Shown here piece after piece: positions 5,507 to 6,949 of a stretch of 6,949 nucleotides of DNA. The notes under the pieces were generated by a model. That model saw nothing but the letters and a program-made list of their open reading frames with translations. It was not told the origin of the DNA and did no database searches. Positions within the stretch are counted from its first letter, which is position 1, and each line of letters starts with the position of its first letter. The stretch lies in assembly GCA_016793525.1 (NCBI GenBank), contig JAEUJT010000359.1, positions 1-6,949 of the forward strand. Direction: 5' to 3'. Made by a program: the position numbers and the translations under genes. This DNA comes from Archangium sp. (GTDB lineage Bacteria > Myxococcota > Myxococcia > Myxococcales > Myxococcaceae).

Positions 5507-6262
5507 ATGCCGCTCGCTGGTGAACATGCACGCGCGGTGATCAAGCGCCTGGTGGCCCTCGGTGGCGGGCACTCGGTGGTGCAGCGAGCGGTGGCGCGGG
5601 AGCTGTCGGCGCTGGCCCCGTCTGAGGCCAACGAGTTTCTCCACGAGCTGCAGCGGCTCGCGCGCACCGGTTGGCTCCCGGCGGTGACGGTGCTGCCTTC
5701 GGTGGTGCGGGCGCTGGAGCAAGAGCCCGAGCTCGCCGGCCTCGCCGACGTGGCGCGCCGGGTGGCCGCGCTCGAGGAGCGGCCCGACGTCGAGATGCTC
5801 TTCACCCAGGGCGCCCCGCAGCGAGAATACGACGCCGACGCCGCCGCTCGCGCCGACGCGAAGCTGTTCACCATGCCGCTCGGGTACCTGAAGCAGCAGG
5901 CGCGCCTCACCCGCAACCCCGACGAGCTGGCCCGGTTGGCGGTGGCCTCGAACCCAGAGGTGGTGCGCGAGGTGCTCAAGAACACGCGGCTCACCGAGGC
6001 CATCGTGGTGCGCATCGCGGCGCGGCGGCCCGCCCGCCCGGAGCCCCTCACGGAGATCTGGCGCTCGGCGCGATGGAGCGGCCGGCCCGCGGTGCGCCGC
6101 GCACTGGTGTGCAACCCGTACCTGCCGCCGGAGGTCGCGGCCAAAATCGTCCCCCTGTTGTCGCGAGCCGAGCTGCAGGAGATCGTCGGAGACAACAGCC
6201 TCCACGTCGCCGTGCGCCGGCAGGCCGAGGTGCTGCTGTCAGTGGCCGGTACGGTCGACTGA
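5507..6262 (+). CDS. Helical-repeat (HEAT/LRV-like) protein, function unknown
   Basis: A 251-aa, Ala/Arg/Leu-rich protein without signal peptide or membrane segment. The C-terminal half shows degenerate helical repeats with an Asn-Pro turn: AVASNPEVVREVLKN (145-159) followed by TRLTEAIVVRIAARR, then ALVCNPYLPPEVAAKIVPLL (199-218), then a weaker GDNSLHVAVRRQAEVLL (228-244). This pattern resembles HEAT or leucine-rich-variant repeats, which form protein-binding solenoids. The N-terminal half (1-100) is also helical, with VIKRLVALGGGHSVVQRAVA near the start. AAGGGG at 5497-5502, four bases before the ATG, is a good ribosome site overlapping the end of the previous gene, so co-expression with the zinc-ribbon protein is likely. 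No catalytic motif is visible, and a scaffold role is inference from the repeats alone. Its 3' end overlaps the convergent TatA-like gene by 24 bases. Confidence 0.8.
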   Translation: MPLAGEHARAVIKRLVALGGGHSVVQRAVARELSALAPSEANEFLHELQRLARTGWLPAVTVLPSVVRALEQEPELAGLADVARRVAALEERPDVEMLFTQGAPQREYDADAAARADAKLFTMPLGYLKQQARLTRNPDELARLAVASNPEVVREVLKNTRLTEAIVVRIAARRPARPEPLTEIWRSARWSGRPAVRRALVCNPYLPPEVAAKIVPLLSRAELQEIVGDNSLHVAVRRQAEVLLSVAGTVD

Positions 6263-6451
6263 GTCGGGGCGCGGGGCGTCGATGGTGCGCGTGGGCGTCA
6301 CGTCGATGACGTCGTCGCCCTTGGAGGCGCGGCGAAACGAGTACATGAACCGGCCGATGGCGTTGCCGAGCTGCCCCATGCGCGACGCAGAAAAAACGAT
6401 GACCGCCACGCAGGCCAACGTCAGCAGCTCGCCAGTACCCAGACACGACAT
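6239..6451 (-). CDS. Small TatA/TatB-like membrane protein (divergent)
   Basis: A 70-aa protein with TatA/B-family layout. It has a short polar N-terminus with Gly-x-x-Glu-Leu-Leu (GTGELL, 5-10), one membrane helix (about 8-21), a hinge, an amphipathic helix (about 25-43: RMGQLGNAIGRFMYSFRRA), then a charged, probably unstructured tail. In the Tat pathway TatA oligomerises to let folded twin-arginine proteins cross the inner membrane with TatC. Two hinge positions differ from the usual FG-x-x-[KR]-LP-x-LG: the Gly after Phe20 is Ser21, and the Pro is Gly26. No tatC or tatB is adjacent, so it may be a stand-alone TatA/TatE paralogue or a relative with another job. The ATG at 6451 is preceded on the minus strand by AGGG seven bases upstream; longer versions of this frame lack family character. 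It converges with and overlaps the helical-repeat gene. Confidence 0.75.
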   Translation of the reverse strand: MSCLGTGELLTLACVAVIVFSASRMGQLGNAIGRFMYSFRRASKGDDVIDVTPTRTIDAPRPDSVDRTGH

Positions 6452-6516
6452 GGCTCCACCCTGCCTCAGCGTCTGCGGCGGAGCAACTTTGGGCGGGCCA
6501 TTTGATACGGAGCGTC

Positions 6517-6525
6517 GGGGAGGGG
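6517..6525 (+). promoter_or_regulatory. Purine-rich ribosome binding site (GGGGAGGGG)
   Basis: GGGGAGGGG ends four bases before the ATG at 6530 and is the best ribosome site for the last gene. A second in-frame ATG at 6542 is preceded by GGGGTGG three bases upstream, so that start remains possible. Confidence 0.55.
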
Positions 6526-6529
6526 CCTC

Positions 6530-6946
6530 ATGGGGTGGTCGATGTCGTGGCTCGCGGTGCATGGAAAAGCGCCTCCCGCTCGAGGCGCTGCCCCCGAGCT
6601 GGCCGGCCGTGCGGTTGCGGCGACCGTGGTTGACTCGACCATGTACTGCGAAGCTCGAGCGTGGCGAGACGGGCGGGTGGCGTGGTCCCTCGCTCACGAC
6701 CCGTCGGTGGGAATGTCTCACCTGGAGACCACGGGCGAGCTCCCGGCCGGCTTCGAGTCGCGTCGAGCCGAGGCGATGGCCAAGCTCGCTGAAGACCCCG
6801 AGTACGATCCGCTCTACGAGGTGCCGCTCGACCTCGCGGAGGAGGAGACGAACTTCCGCCACGATTCGTGCGAGCGCGACTTCGAGGTGCTGGAGTTGAT
6901 CAACCCACCGGCGCCGCCGAAGAAGCCGTGGTGGAAGCGCTGGTGA
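6530..6946 (+). CDS. Uncharacterised 138-aa protein with acidic core and Trp/Lys-rich C-terminal tail
   Basis: Not assigned to a named family. The protein is complete, ending three bases before the window edge, with no signal peptide or membrane helix. The N-terminal third (1-33) is Ala/Gly-rich and looks poorly constrained. From residue 34 there is a well-formed segment: a strand-like VVDSTMYCEARAWRDGRVAW (34-52), HD at 56-57, HLETTGELP (64-72), an acidic helix (80-93), YEVPLDLAEEET (96-107) and FRHDS (109-113). The last residues are PPKKPWWKRW, a basic and aromatic tail that might bind membrane or nucleic acid. Start choice is ATG 6530 (stronger ribosome site) or ATG 6542, which would give MSWLAVHGK. 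It is divergent from the TatA-like gene with 78 bp between; I could not identify a convincing promoter there. Gene reality is supported by the coherent middle section and by the ribosome site. Confidence 0.75.
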   Translation: MGWSMSWLAVHGKAPPARGAAPELAGRAVAATVVDSTMYCEARAWRDGRVAWSLAHDPSVGMSHLETTGELPAGFESRRAEAMAKLAEDPEYDPLYEVPLDLAEEETNFRHDSCERDFEVLELINPPAPPKKPWWKRW

Positions 6947-6949
6947 GGC

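Noticed and set aside
4640..6205. 521-codon open frame on the minus strand
   Set aside because: It lies antisense to the zinc-ribbon and helical-repeat genes, with Arg/His/Gly-rich composition and no domain; a GC-driven shadow.

Overview
The window is very GC-rich, densely coded DNA with strong G/C third positions, short intergenic gaps and long antisense shadow frames. Its gene set (a tandem pair of ArsA/Get3-type ATPases, a PhaR regulator with its RYTNRKLYDT signature, an MJ0042 zinc-ribbon protein with a Pro/Ala-rich linker and C-terminal DUF3426-like domain, a TatA-like protein) fits a Myxococcota (deltaproteobacterial-type) chromosome. That placement is inference from gene families; there is no rRNA or other taxonomic marker. 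I see no insertion sequence, tRNA, CRISPR array or phage gene, and no gap of 300 bases or more without a gene.

Layout. (1) Bases 1-2148, minus strand: two ArsA/Get3-like ATPase genes overlapping by GTGA (1252-2145 then 125-1255), followed by the first 23 codons of a probable lipoprotein (1-71, running off the window). (2) Bases 2201-3258, plus strand: a 99-aa phasin-like coiled-coil protein overlapping, again by GTGA, an orphan ParA-family ATPase. A gap of about 55 bp separates it from the divergent ATPase pair and holds a TTGACA hexamer. (3) Bases 3279-3860, minus strand: PhaR, a polyhydroxyalkanoate (PHA) synthesis regulator, converging on parA with 20 bp between. (4) Bases 3959-6262, plus strand: a membrane-anchored zinc-ribbon protein, then 9 bp later a helical-repeat protein. 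(5) Bases 6239-6451, minus strand: a small TatA-like protein whose 3' end overlaps the previous gene by 24 bp. (6) Bases 6530-6946, plus strand: a 138-aa uncharacterised protein.

How the genes may work together. The centre of the window reads as a PHA-granule neighbourhood: a phasin-like surface protein translationally coupled to a ParA positioning ATPase, next to the PhaR regulator. I infer that this ParA may distribute PHA granules (or another cargo) with the small coiled-coil protein as its adaptor; the sequence does not prove it. The ATPase pair shows complementary loss of catalytic residues: one subunit lacks the signature lysine, the other lacks the Switch I aspartate. This predicts an obligate heterodimer with one competent composite ATP site. 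The zinc-ribbon protein has four FDF motifs in its disordered linker that look like repeated docking sites. These three points are the most worth following up.
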